A DNA stretch of 6,306 nucleotides, taken from positions 1-6,306 of the forward strand of contig JAKAAS010000111.1 in NCBI GenBank assembly GCA_021802225.1, written 5' to 3'. Source of the stretch: Bacillota bacterium. Its GTDB lineage: Bacteria > Bacillota_E > Sulfobacillia > Sulfobacillales > Sulfobacillaceae. Position numbers and translations under genes: made by a program. Below are positions 1 to 5,670 of this stretch, in pieces. The notes beneath the pieces are model-generated. The model did not search any database and had not been told where the DNA came from. It was given only the letters and a program-made list of their open reading frames with translations. The number at the start of each line of letters is the position of its first letter. Positions within the stretch are counted from its first letter, which is position 1.

Positions 1-59
1 TTGTCCAAAGCGGAACTGTGTGACGGGCGGCGGAAAAAGGGGGGGAACAGCACTTGAAC

Positions 60-65
60 AAGGAG
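60..65 (+). promoter_or_regulatory. Ribosome binding site deciding the activator start
   Basis: AAGGAG stands 6 nt before the in-frame GTG at 72. It lies inside the reading frame that would start at the TTG at 54. The TTG has only a G-rich tract (AAGGGGGGG, 37-45) 8 nt upstream, which pairs less well with the 16S tail. GTG 72 is therefore preferred, but both starts give the same domains. Confidence 0.6.
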
Positions 66-71
66 CTGTTA

Positions 72-2021
72 GTGAAAAACGTTCAAGACGGCGGTATTGT
101 GCAGGCGGTGATCGAGACGGAGCAGAGATGGGAACGTTTTGTCATAAATGCCGACGAGGATCCACAAAACCGCGCCTTTGTATTGGACTCATGGAAAAGG
201 TGCCGTGAAGAGGGGATGGACCCGCATCTTAATGCCGCCGCCAAGGTCGCCAAGGAATCCGAGGTGCAGGAGCTATGGAACCGCCACCTGCTGCATGAGA
301 CACTGCTCCCCTACATTTTTTCCCTGTCTGACACCATGCTGCCTTCCCGTCACCTCGTCGTGTTCGCGGACGCTCAAGGCCTCTTGCTGACCGTGGCGGG
401 ACACACGTCCGTACAGAGCGCGGCAGAGAAAATGAATTTCGTGCCGGGTTCCCGGTGGCTGGAAAAAGACGCCGGAACCAACGCTATTGGCACAGCGTTA
501 GTTCTGGGCGCGCCGGTTCAGATATTTGCTGCGGAACACTACTGCGCGCCGGTGCACGGCTGGACCTGCAGTGCCGCTCCTATTACAGACCCTGCCACCC
601 ACCAGATCTTAGGGGTGATTGACCTGACCGGCATGCGGAATTACCATCACCCCCATAGCCTTGCTGTCGTGCAGTCCATCGCCCGGGCAGTCGAAGACCG
701 CCTGCGCGATGGACTGGAATTGGAGAGGTTCACCATCTTTGGAAAGTATTTGGAACTATACGCCCGCCACCCTGATATCACCCTCATCGCCTTAGACCGG
801 GGAGGACAGGTGATTCGCAGCTCGACGGGCGTTTGGGACCAAGGGTGGATCGATGCCAATAACCAGCTGAAGCATCTCCCTCCGGGATACCGTCAAATGG
901 AGGACGGCACCGTATGGGAAGTCAGCGGTTTGCATGAACGCTGGCAATGGGTCTTGCATCACTGCCACCGGCAGCAGAACCGAATAGGGTCAGTTATACA
1001 GGCGCTGCCGGTACAAACACTCCATGGAAAAACAGCATCCATGGGAATCCGGGGCAAGCGCAGCAAGGAGGAAACCCCCATGGCCCTGGCCTCCTTTACT
1101 CATTTGGTGGGCACGGCGCCCAATTTTACCCGCATGATCGACCAGGCCAAAAAGGTCTCGCGATATGATTCTCCAGTTCTTCTGCTCGGAGAGACCGGCA
1201 CAGGTAAGGAACTGTTGGCACAAGCCATCCACAGATCCAGCCACCACGCGACCGGCCCGTTTGTGGCGGTGAATTGCGGAGCCATCCCCGCCGAGCTTAT
1301 CGGGAGCGAACTCTTTGGTTTTGAAGGGGGATCCTTCACAGGGGCGGCGCGCGAAGGGAGGGCGGGGAAATTCGAAGCAGCGGAAGGCGGGACCATTTTT
1401 CTGGACGAAATCGGTGAATTGCCTGTGTCCATGCAGCCCTATTTGCTGCGCGTGCTTGATACCGGGGAAGTCACCCGGATTGGCGGACAAGGGGCCGTCC
1501 ATGTCAGCGTACGCGTGATCGCCGCCACCAACCAGCATTTAGAGGAAATGGTCGCGGCCGGCACCTTCCGCCAGGATTTGTTCTACCGCCTCAATGTCGT
1601 CCCCATTGTCCTTCCGCCAGTGCGAGAGCGGCCGGGCGACGGCATTCAGATTCTCGAGCATTTTCTACTCCGACTGGCACAGCAAAATGGTGAGCGTGTC
1701 CCGGCTATTTCACCGGCGGTGGCGGCATTATTTGAGCATTATCCCTGGAAAGGCAATGTTCGGGAAATCCGCAATCTGGCCGAACGGCTAATGGCTTCGG
1801 GGCCTCATAAATCAGCCATCACGGTGGAGGATTTGCCGACTTCCATGCAGGAGATGGAACACACAGCTCGGCGCGTCAATCCCGAAACCTTAAAACAGCA
1901 GGAGAACGCGCGAATTTGGCATGTGCTGAACGACTGCGGGGGCAACATCACCCAGGCATCCCGCCGTCTGGGCATTCACCGGAGCACGCTATACCGCAAA
2001 CTGGCCCGCAAAAATCTCTAA
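72..2021 (+). CDS. AcoR-type sigma-54-dependent transcriptional activator (GAF / AAA+ / Fis-HTH)
   Basis: A cytoplasmic enhancer-binding protein of 649 residues that would use ATP hydrolysis to open sigma-54 RNA polymerase promoters. Numbering is from the GTG at 72. A GAF-like sensor covers about 70-215, with the AcoR-family hallmarks GTNAIGTAL (about 135-143) and CSAAPITD...GVIDLTG (about 166-187). The AAA+ domain has Walker A GETGTGKE (373-380), the sigma-54-contacting loop as GSFTGA (420-425), Walker B GGTIFLDEIGEL (439-450), arginine fingers in VRERPGD (517-523) and WKGNVREIRNL (559-569). A Fis-type helix-turn-helix ends the protein (623-645, NITQASRRLGIHRSTLYRKL). GTG 72 is chosen because AAGGAG lies 6 nt upstream. 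An in-frame TTG at 54 behind a G-run would add 6 residues. Length and domain order are normal for AcoR-like regulators (acetoin, alcohol, ketone or other small-molecule catabolism). The effector cannot be read from sequence. No acoABC-type genes are in the window, so no symbol is given. Confidence 0.96.
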   Translation: MKNVQDGGIVQAVIETEQRWERFVINADEDPQNRAFVLDSWKRCREEGMDPHLNAAAKVAKESEVQELWNRHLLHETLLPYIFSLSDTMLPSRHLVVFADAQGLLLTVAGHTSVQSAAEKMNFVPGSRWLEKDAGTNAIGTALVLGAPVQIFAAEHYCAPVHGWTCSAAPITDPATHQILGVIDLTGMRNYHHPHSLAVVQSIARAVEDRLRDGLELERFTIFGKYLELYARHPDITLIALDRGGQVIRSSTGVWDQGWIDANNQLKHLPPGYRQMEDGTVWEVSGLHERWQWVLHHCHRQQNRIGSVIQALPVQTLHGKTASMGIRGKRSKEETPMALASFTHLVGTAPNFTRMIDQAKKVSRYDSPVLLLGETGTGKELLAQAIHRSSHHATGPFVAVNCGAIPAELIGSELFGFEGGSFTGAAREGRAGKFEAAEGGTIFLDEIGELPVSMQPYLLRVLDTGEVTRIGGQGAVHVSVRVIAATNQHLEEMVAAGTFRQDLFYRLNVVPIVLPPVRERPGDGIQILEHFLLRLAQQNGERVPAISPAVAALFEHYPWKGNVREIRNLAERLMASGPHKSAITVEDLPTSMQEMEHTARRVNPETLKQQENARIWHVLNDCGGNITQASRRLGIHRSTLYRKLARKNL

Positions 2022-2434
2022 TAAGCCGCTGTCCCGGTCATGATCGCGATCGGGATTTTTCGATCCATACAATTTTTCATTACAGTTTGGAGGGACGGGT
2101 TATTTCTCGGCGTTTTTGTCCCGAGAGGGGACATATCAATCATTGGCTTTACCTCCGGGACTGCTGCCGTCTTGTCAATCGAAGACCTTGCGTAAATTAC
2201 AACACGGGATGTCGGAACGATTGGGCTCAAAGTTCTCACGTCATTTGTCGAACCTGTACCTGTTTTTCTTAACTTCCGCCGCAGCATAAAGACTCTTTGT
2301 GGGCGCCTTACCTTGAGGATACCGTCGGGCCAGTCAGCCTCCGTCTGTGTGCCACACGACCAAATGCGCACACCTACTCGGTCAGCTATATCTTTCCGGG
2401 TCACTTCTAACGAATCAAGAGCGGATTTGAACAT
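2018..2434 (-). CDS. Doubtful hypothetical reading frame, 138 codons
   Basis: An open minus-strand frame from an ATG at 2434 to a TAG that overlaps the last bases of the activator gene. The predicted 138-residue product is basic and matches no family I recognise. It has no signal peptide or membrane segment. No Shine-Dalgarno sequence precedes the ATG, and the frame is open further upstream to about 2474 without a good start. Its codons look reasonably natural, for example VVIYARSSIDKTAAVPEVKP in the middle. It could therefore be the tail of a broken gene rather than a chance frame. The activator's terminator hairpin lies inside its last codons, which argues against a live gene. Confidence 0.2.
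   Translation of the reverse strand: MFKSALDSLEVTRKDIADRVGVRIWSCGTQTEADWPDGILKVRRPQRVFMLRRKLRKTGTGSTNDVRTLSPIVPTSRVVIYARSSIDKTAAVPEVKPMIDMSPLGTKTPRNNPSLQTVMKNCMDRKIPIAIMTGTAAY
2032..2060 (+). terminator. Intrinsic terminator after the sigma-54 activator gene
   Basis: TCCCGGTC (2032-2039) pairs with GATCGGGA (2048-2055), giving an 8-bp stem with one G-U pair and an 8-nt loop. Five T residues follow directly (2056-2060). It begins 10 nt after the TAA of the activator gene, which is the usual place for Rho-independent termination. It suggests that the activator is transcribed without the downstream DNA. Confidence 0.75.
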
Positions 2435-2585
2435 CTGAAATTTTAGAGTTAAGAGACTATCCAGTTTGACCTATGGTGGTCGGCGGCATGTTCCAAGCAG
2501 TCGCTAATCGCCTTCTTGAACCGGGTGAATATCGGGTAACATCAGCCATACAAGTACATTTCCATACATACCTCCTCAGATAACT
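2061..2585. other. Gene-poor eroded stretch with orphan reading frames
   Basis: No recognisable gene lies here. The plus strand is full of stops. On the minus strand a frame is open from about 2474 to 2018, and another short start is preceded by a good ribosome binding site near 2571-2578 (both listed separately). No transposase, tRNA or tandem repeat was seen. The stretch is best read as decayed coding DNA or intergenic DNA. Confidence 0.5.
2545..2578 (-). pseudogene. Ribosome binding site and start of a broken minus-strand gene
   Basis: On the minus strand a strong GAGGAGGT (complement of 2571-2578) lies 5 nt before an ATG at 2565. The frame reads MEMYLYG and stops at TGA after seven codons. 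Downstream frames on the same strand stay open in pieces: a 30-codon stretch in another frame, then the frame open from about 2474 to 2018. This pattern fits a gene start whose body has been frameshifted, but it could also be a chance site. No product can be named. Confidence 0.25.
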
Positions 2586-2602
2586 CAGGTATACGCCTGT
2601 AA

Positions 2603-2622
2603 GCAACGCCGCTCGGCGTTGC
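2603..2622. repeat. Perfect inverted repeat, 9-bp arms with 2-nt centre
   Basis: GCAACGCCG (2603-2611) and CGGCGTTGC (2614-2622) are exact reverse complements around CT. As RNA it would form a GC-rich hairpin. No T-run follows on the plus strand and none is clear on the minus strand, so it is not a classical terminator. It could be a protein-binding palindrome or the insertion landmark of the folded element that begins just after it. A weaker hairpin (CAGG 2586-2589 with CCTG 2596-2599) sits directly to its left. Confidence 0.6.
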
Positions 2623-2623
2623 C

Positions 2624-2850
2624 GTTGCGCGGGTTGGTCTGAAATCTGCTCCTAGCACGGCAGTGGGTTCGATACGGTAATGGCCCATCCTCACCCGGCT
2701 TATCCGCACGGGAAACCCGACGGGGAGTGTAGCATGCCGGGAAAAGCACTAGTCAGCCACCCATCGGGCTGCGACTGCGTGTCAAGAGGAAACGAACGGT
2801 ATGAGAATAAAGGCTAATCTGCCTGAACACAGCCCGAGAGGCTTTATTAT
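2624..2850 (+). ncRNA. Folded RNA-like element, possible 5' remnant of a group II intron
   Basis: Several nested complementary segments occur in order: CCCGGC (2694-2699) with GCCGGG (2736-2741), enclosing CGGG-AAA-CCCG (2709-2719); then TCGGGCTG (2764-2771) with CAGCCCGA (2830-2837), an 8-bp match enclosing AGGC (2811-2814) with GCCT (2821-2824). Such nesting is unusual for decayed coding DNA and suggests a structured RNA read on the plus strand. The GTGTAGCATGCCGGG-like and GTCAAGAGGAAACG-like stretches and the GTTGCGC near 2624, close to the GUGYG start of group II introns, recall domain I of bacterial group II introns. This comes from pattern memory, not from an alignment. No reverse transcriptase frame and no clear domain V were found, so any intron is truncated. 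An unrelated structured RNA is possible. Confidence 0.38.
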
Positions 2851-2865
2851 CGGCTACGGAGGAAG

Positions 2866-2997
2866 ATGGTTACAAACGCCGTATGGACGGGGGGTGGCGC
2901 TGACAACCTGACGGCGACCACCATCATATGCCCCGTCCGCCCAGCCGCCTCAGCGGAAAATGGCCAACATCATCCGCGCTGGTTCATCGCCGGGTAA
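2866..2997 (+). CDS. Short frame of 43 codons, probably not a gene
   Basis: An ATG at 2866 follows GGAGG at 2858-2862 by only 3 nt, and the frame runs to TAA at 2995. The product is not similar to anything I know. The position between the folded element and the transporter remnant could make it scrambled transporter sequence: the end (WFIAG) would fit just before the next recognisable transporter segment in another frame. It is kept only as a marker of what lies here. Confidence 0.12.
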   Translation: MVTNAVWTGGGADNLTATTIICPVRPAASAENGQHHPRWFIAG

Positions 2998-3001
2998 AAC
3001 C

Positions 3002-3399
3002 GGCTATGAGCTCGGGCTCTGAAAATCCAGCATCTTTCTGTACATGGCCTACACCGCCCATTCGGTTGGGAGCAGCGTGTTCGGCCTGTCCGTAGCCGCA
3101 TTCTTCCTATTTAAAGGACCGGTCCTGTCTAGGCCATCACGATGGACTTGATTCCTGACGCGCTTCGCGGAACATTTACCGGGTTTGTGAATTTCGGCCG
3201 TCAAATTGGCGGGTTCGTGGCTCCCATCGTCATCGGCATTATTATGACAGTCTCCCATTCATTTGCCGGAGGTTTTCCTCTTTATCGTTGGAGGGCTCGT
3301 GGCGGGGGTGATGTGCCTCTTGATTTTGCAAGGAACTATGTTGCGCACCGCTGATCCAAAGGCCAGTATTCCGTTAAAGACCGCATCGTCCTGTATGGA
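3002..3399 (+). pseudogene. C-terminal remnant of a major facilitator superfamily transporter, frameshifted
   Basis: About 130 residues of the C-terminal third of an MFS permease can be read by joining three frames. Segment 1 (3002-3130): GYELGL-stop-KSSIFLYMAY...AAFFLFKGPVL, with TGA at 3020-3022 where an arginine would be expected. Segment 2 (3133-3276): AITMDLIPDALRGTFTGF, then VNFGRQIGGFVAPIVIGIIM, reached by a one-base loss near 3131. Segment 3 (from 3278): LFIVGGLVAGVMCLLILQG and TMLRTADPKA, reached by one extra base near 3277. The motif DLIP...RGTFTGFVNFG.QIGG..AP is typical of the late transmembrane helices of anion:cation symporter-type MFS carriers. A full protein has about 400-450 residues and 12 helices; here only the last four or so remain and the N-terminal two thirds are missing. 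Its terminator survives. It probably once moved an organic anion or a hydantoin-type substrate; the substrate is a guess. Confidence 0.8.
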
Positions 3400-3400
3400 A

Positions 3401-3439
3401 AGACCCCGGAGAAGAGAACTCTCTCTGGGGTCTTTTTTT
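3401..3439 (+). terminator. Strong intrinsic terminator of the former transporter gene
   Basis: AGACCCCGGAGA (3401-3412) pairs with TCTCTGGGGTCT (3422-3433), a 12-bp stem with one G-U pair. The 9-nt loop can itself form GAG/CTC, and a run of seven T follows (3433-3439). It is the best-formed terminator in the window and lies right after the MFS remnant, so it marks the 3' end of that ancestral plus-strand gene. Confidence 0.92.
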
Positions 3440-3526
3440 ACCTGTCTCTTGGCCATTTGCGGGTGTCGGCTGGCTGTGAGTGGGATAGACCGTCTCAGCC
3501 AATTTACGAATTATTACTGTGGTGAC

Positions 3527-3829
3527 TCAGTTTCTCAAGATAGCCGAAAACGCTATCGTACCCCATTTGGATGCGATCGCCGGACTTGCAAGAAAGGAGA
3601 ATCTCTCACCGTTTAGGTTCTCCACGCGGCCAACATTCATAAAGCCATTAGGGCAACGCGCCTTTTGCGCAGCATTTTCGCGCTGATCAAAGAGGCGCCA
3701 CCCGCGAACAACATCCTTGGGCAAGTGCCGCGTAGCATGTCCTCCATAGGTCTCACAGAACTCGGCACCGGGTCTGGCGTTATGCGGGCCATCCCCACGC
3801 CTCGTCGTCTCGGATGCTAGTCTCTGTTG
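3527..3829 (-). pseudogene. Unrecognised reading-frame fragment, about 100 codons, no start
   Basis: A minus-strand frame is open from just after a TGA (3830-3832) to a TGA at 3527. It contains no ATG or GTG near its beginning, only a TTG at 3724, so it looks like the 3' part of a broken gene. The protein reads well, with stretches such as RPGAEFCETYGGHATRHLPK and DVVRGWRLFDQRENAAQKAR, and its codons resemble real coding DNA. I do not recognise the family. It lies on the same strand as the hydantoinase gene, about 150 nt downstream of it. It could be the remnant of a third gene of that unit, but a chance frame cannot be excluded. Confidence 0.3.
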
Positions 3830-3916
3830 TCACCCGCGGAGCCGTGTGGCAACTTGGAAGTCCTCGTTACACAGCATCACACACTGCGCCCGTGGTCAGA
3901 AATCATAGCGCGTCTA

Positions 3917-3944
3917 CAAAATCAAAATGCCTTTCAGTCAGGCA
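3917..3944 (-). terminator. Weak candidate terminator downstream of the hydantoinase gene
   Basis: On the minus strand TGCCT, a 7-nt loop and AGGCA (complement of 3928-3944) are followed by TTTTGATTTTG. The stem has only five base pairs, but the position, about 40 nt after the hydantoinase stop codon, and the T-rich tail are right. Confidence 0.35.
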
Positions 3945-3982
3945 AAAATGCCATAGACCGAGCGGGTAGAGACCGGCTCCTG

Positions 3983-5545
3983 TTAAGGTTCTACGACCTG
4001 GGCAAGAACCGATGCCGCTTTCACCCGGATGCGTGTCGCGTTACCGGGCAAATAGGCTAACGGCATTTCCTCCACATCAATAATCTCAACGCGACTCGCT
4101 TCTCCTCCACCCGCAATCACTTGGTCAATCGCTATCTTCTTAGCCTCTTCCAACGCTTCATTCCGGGAGATGCGCTCAAGACTGTAGACACGGTCGCTTT
4201 CCCCGCTTACATGCGCCATAGCTGCGCCAATGGCATTGGCGACATCGCCATCATATGGCATCAGCACTTCGCTGCTTCCTAAAAGATCTTGAGGCACTAA
4301 GAAACTGCCGCCACCCACAGCAATTACCGGCAATAATTTTGATGACGTCTTCATACGGTCCACAGATTCCTCAAGCATTTCCCGTACCCGGTGAAGACCG
4401 CCTTTCACAATATCGAGTGACAGACCGCGAATGTGGCCCGCATCCCCCAAATCAATCAACCCCTCCGCCACTGCCACATCGGTTAGAGTCAGATCAGGTC
4501 CCCCAAAGACCCGCGCTTGCGTCGGCAGACGGTACCCAACGCTATCGGGACCGACTGACAAATTGTGGGCCGGGCCATGAATTCTAGTCCCCCCGCCCAA
4601 ACCAATGGAAATCAGATCGGGCATGCGAAAATTCGTCCGCACCCCACCGATGGACACAGCTATCGATGATTGGCGGGGAAATCCATTCACCAGCACGCCA
4701 ATATCAGATGTGGTTCCTCCCACGTCGATGACAACGGCTTCCTTATGACCGCTCAGATAGGCAGCACCCCGGAGACTATTGGTTGGACCTGATGCAATAG
4801 TAAAGATCGGATATTGTTGAGCCATCTCCAGGCCCATCAAAGTTCCGTCATTTTGTGAGAAGTACAAGCGTGCCTGCACGTCGAAATCTTGCAGCGCTTC
4901 ACGAAAAGCCATGGTGGCCTGTTCAGCCACGTCCACTAAAGCCGCATTGAGAATCGTGGCGTTTTCGCGTTCCAGCAACCCCATGCTTCCAATTCGGGAT
5001 GACAATGAAATGGCTGTGTCCGGCCCCAGCTCTTGACGCAAGATTTCCTCTGCGCGGAGTTCGTGCTGATCAGTGACCGGAGAGAATATGGAACTTACCG
5101 CAACACTGCGCACCCCCTTAACTTGACGAGCGAAGCGGACAACCCCCTCTTCGTCCAGCGGGGCTATGAGGCGCCCGTCAAACTCGTGACCTCCCTCAAT
5201 AGTTTCCACGACAGGATTTAAGGCCGCAACCAAATCAGCGGGCCATTCCGTTAGAGGCGGAATGGACAAAGACGCCGGAGCCCCAATGCGCAGCACAGCG
5301 ACAGAAGCTAAACCCTTTCGCTCGACGACTGCGTTAGTACACTGGGTGGTACCCAACATGGCATAACCGACGGAGCGGACACCCACTCCGCTCGATTGCA
5401 GTACCGCCTGCAGTGCTGAACGAATTCCCGAAACCACATCCCGCGACGTTCCCCGTTTCGCCTTTCCCACAACCTGATTGGATTCCGTGATCAGCACAGC
5501 ATCGGTATGTGTGCCCCCCACGTCAATTCCCAGTCGAATGGACAT
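3983..5545 (-). CDS. Hydantoinase/oxoprolinase (HyuA-like, short form) family protein
   Basis: A complete cytoplasmic protein of 520 residues of the ASKHA-fold hydantoinase A/oxoprolinase family, whose members use ATP to open or modify five-membered lactam or hydantoin rings. Numbering is from ATG 5545. The first phosphate motif is GIDVGGTHTD (6-15), followed by GTTQCTNAVVERKG (65-78). A second nucleotide motif is VIDVGGTTSDIG (272-283), followed by IGLGGGTRI (314-322) and AVGGGSFL (409-416). The order is Hydant_A_N, then Hydantoinase_A. At 520 residues it is shorter than classical HyuA (near 690) and matches the short type usually encoded beside DUF917 proteins. ATG 5545 is chosen over TTG 5551 because GGAGG lies 8 nt before it. 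It follows the DUF917 gene after 125 nt on the same strand. No HyuB subunit is seen. The exact substrate is unknown. Confidence 0.95.
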   Translation of the reverse strand: MSIRLGIDVGGTHTDAVLITESNQVVGKAKRGTSRDVVSGIRSALQAVLQSSGVGVRSVGYAMLGTTQCTNAVVERKGLASVAVLRIGAPASLSIPPLTEWPADLVAALNPVVETIEGGHEFDGRLIAPLDEEGVVRFARQVKGVRSVAVSSIFSPVTDQHELRAEEILRQELGPDTAISLSSRIGSMGLLERENATILNAALVDVAEQATMAFREALQDFDVQARLYFSQNDGTLMGLEMAQQYPIFTIASGPTNSLRGAAYLSGHKEAVVIDVGGTTSDIGVLVNGFPRQSSIAVSIGGVRTNFRMPDLISIGLGGGTRIHGPAHNLSVGPDSVGYRLPTQARVFGGPDLTLTDVAVAEGLIDLGDAGHIRGLSLDIVKGGLHRVREMLEESVDRMKTSSKLLPVIAVGGGSFLVPQDLLGSSEVLMPYDGDVANAIGAAMAHVSGESDRVYSLERISRNEALEEAKKIAIDQVIAGGGEASRVEIIDVEEMPLAYLPGNATRIRVKAASVLAQVVEP

Positions 5546-5553
5546 CAACAATT

Positions 5554-5558
5554 CCTCC
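5554..5558 (-). promoter_or_regulatory. Ribosome binding site of the hydantoinase-like gene
   Basis: On the minus strand GGAGG (complement of CCTCC) is 8 nt upstream of the ATG at 5545. An upstream in-frame TTG at 5551 would be only 2 nt from it, which rules that start out. Confidence 0.85.
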
Positions 5559-5570
5559 GTTTATCGTTCA

Positions 5571-5585
5571 AGAGAGTTGCTCTCT
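5571..5585 (-). repeat. Small perfect hairpin in the leader of the hydantoinase-like gene
   Basis: AGAGAG (5571-5576) and CTCTCT (5580-5585) are perfect complements around a 3-nt centre. The hairpin lies 12 nt before the ribosome binding site on the minus strand. There is no T-run, so it is not a terminator. It could influence translation or RNA stability between the two genes, or serve as a small operator. Confidence 0.4.
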
Positions 5586-5670
5586 CAAAACGTCATCTCC
5601 GCCATACCTGCTGATGCATGCCATATCAACCATTCCCCACGCCTACCTGCCCGTCATTCCGACATGGCTG

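Larger units (their letters stand above)
3440..3982. other. Gene-poor stretch between transporter terminator and hydantoinase gene
   Basis: No intact gene is seen. The only frame with natural-looking codons is the minus-strand fragment at 3527-3829. Bases 3830-3982 hold a weak minus-strand hairpin (3928-3944) and otherwise nothing recognisable. The plus-strand continuation of the transporter frame to 3616 runs through the terminator and is not coding. Confidence 0.55.

Noticed and set aside
990..1538. A 182-codon minus-strand open frame opposite the activator gene
   Set aside because: It is the antisense shadow of the conserved AAA+ coding sequence. It has no family resemblance, and all the conserved motifs are on the plus strand.
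2634..2650. Possible sigma-54 promoter, TTGG-N10-GC spacing (TTGGTCTGAAATCTGCT)
   Set aside because: The GG-N10-GC core matches, but the rest of the -24 box and the first T of the -12 box do not. A second equally weak GG-N10-GC match at 3774-3788 shows that such hits are at chance level here.
2661..2678. tRNA T-loop-like GGGTTCGATA
   Set aside because: The flanking bases do not pair into a T stem, and no acceptor or anticodon arm is present.
3263..3616. Plus-strand frame of 117 codons as an independent gene
   Set aside because: Its first 40 or so codons are the end of the frameshifted MFS transporter, and the rest reads through the strong terminator at 3401-3439.
3839..3872. GAGCCGTGTG resembling the start of group II intron domain V
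   Set aside because: The following bases do not form the compact 34-nt domain V hairpin, and the return strand is missing. It also lies beyond the transporter remnant and its terminator.
5562..5590. Sigma-70-like boxes TTGAGA and GATAAA spaced by 17 nt on the minus strand
   Set aside because: Transcription would begin within the ribosome binding site of the hydantoinase-like gene, so the message would lose it. The -35 box also overlaps the hairpin.
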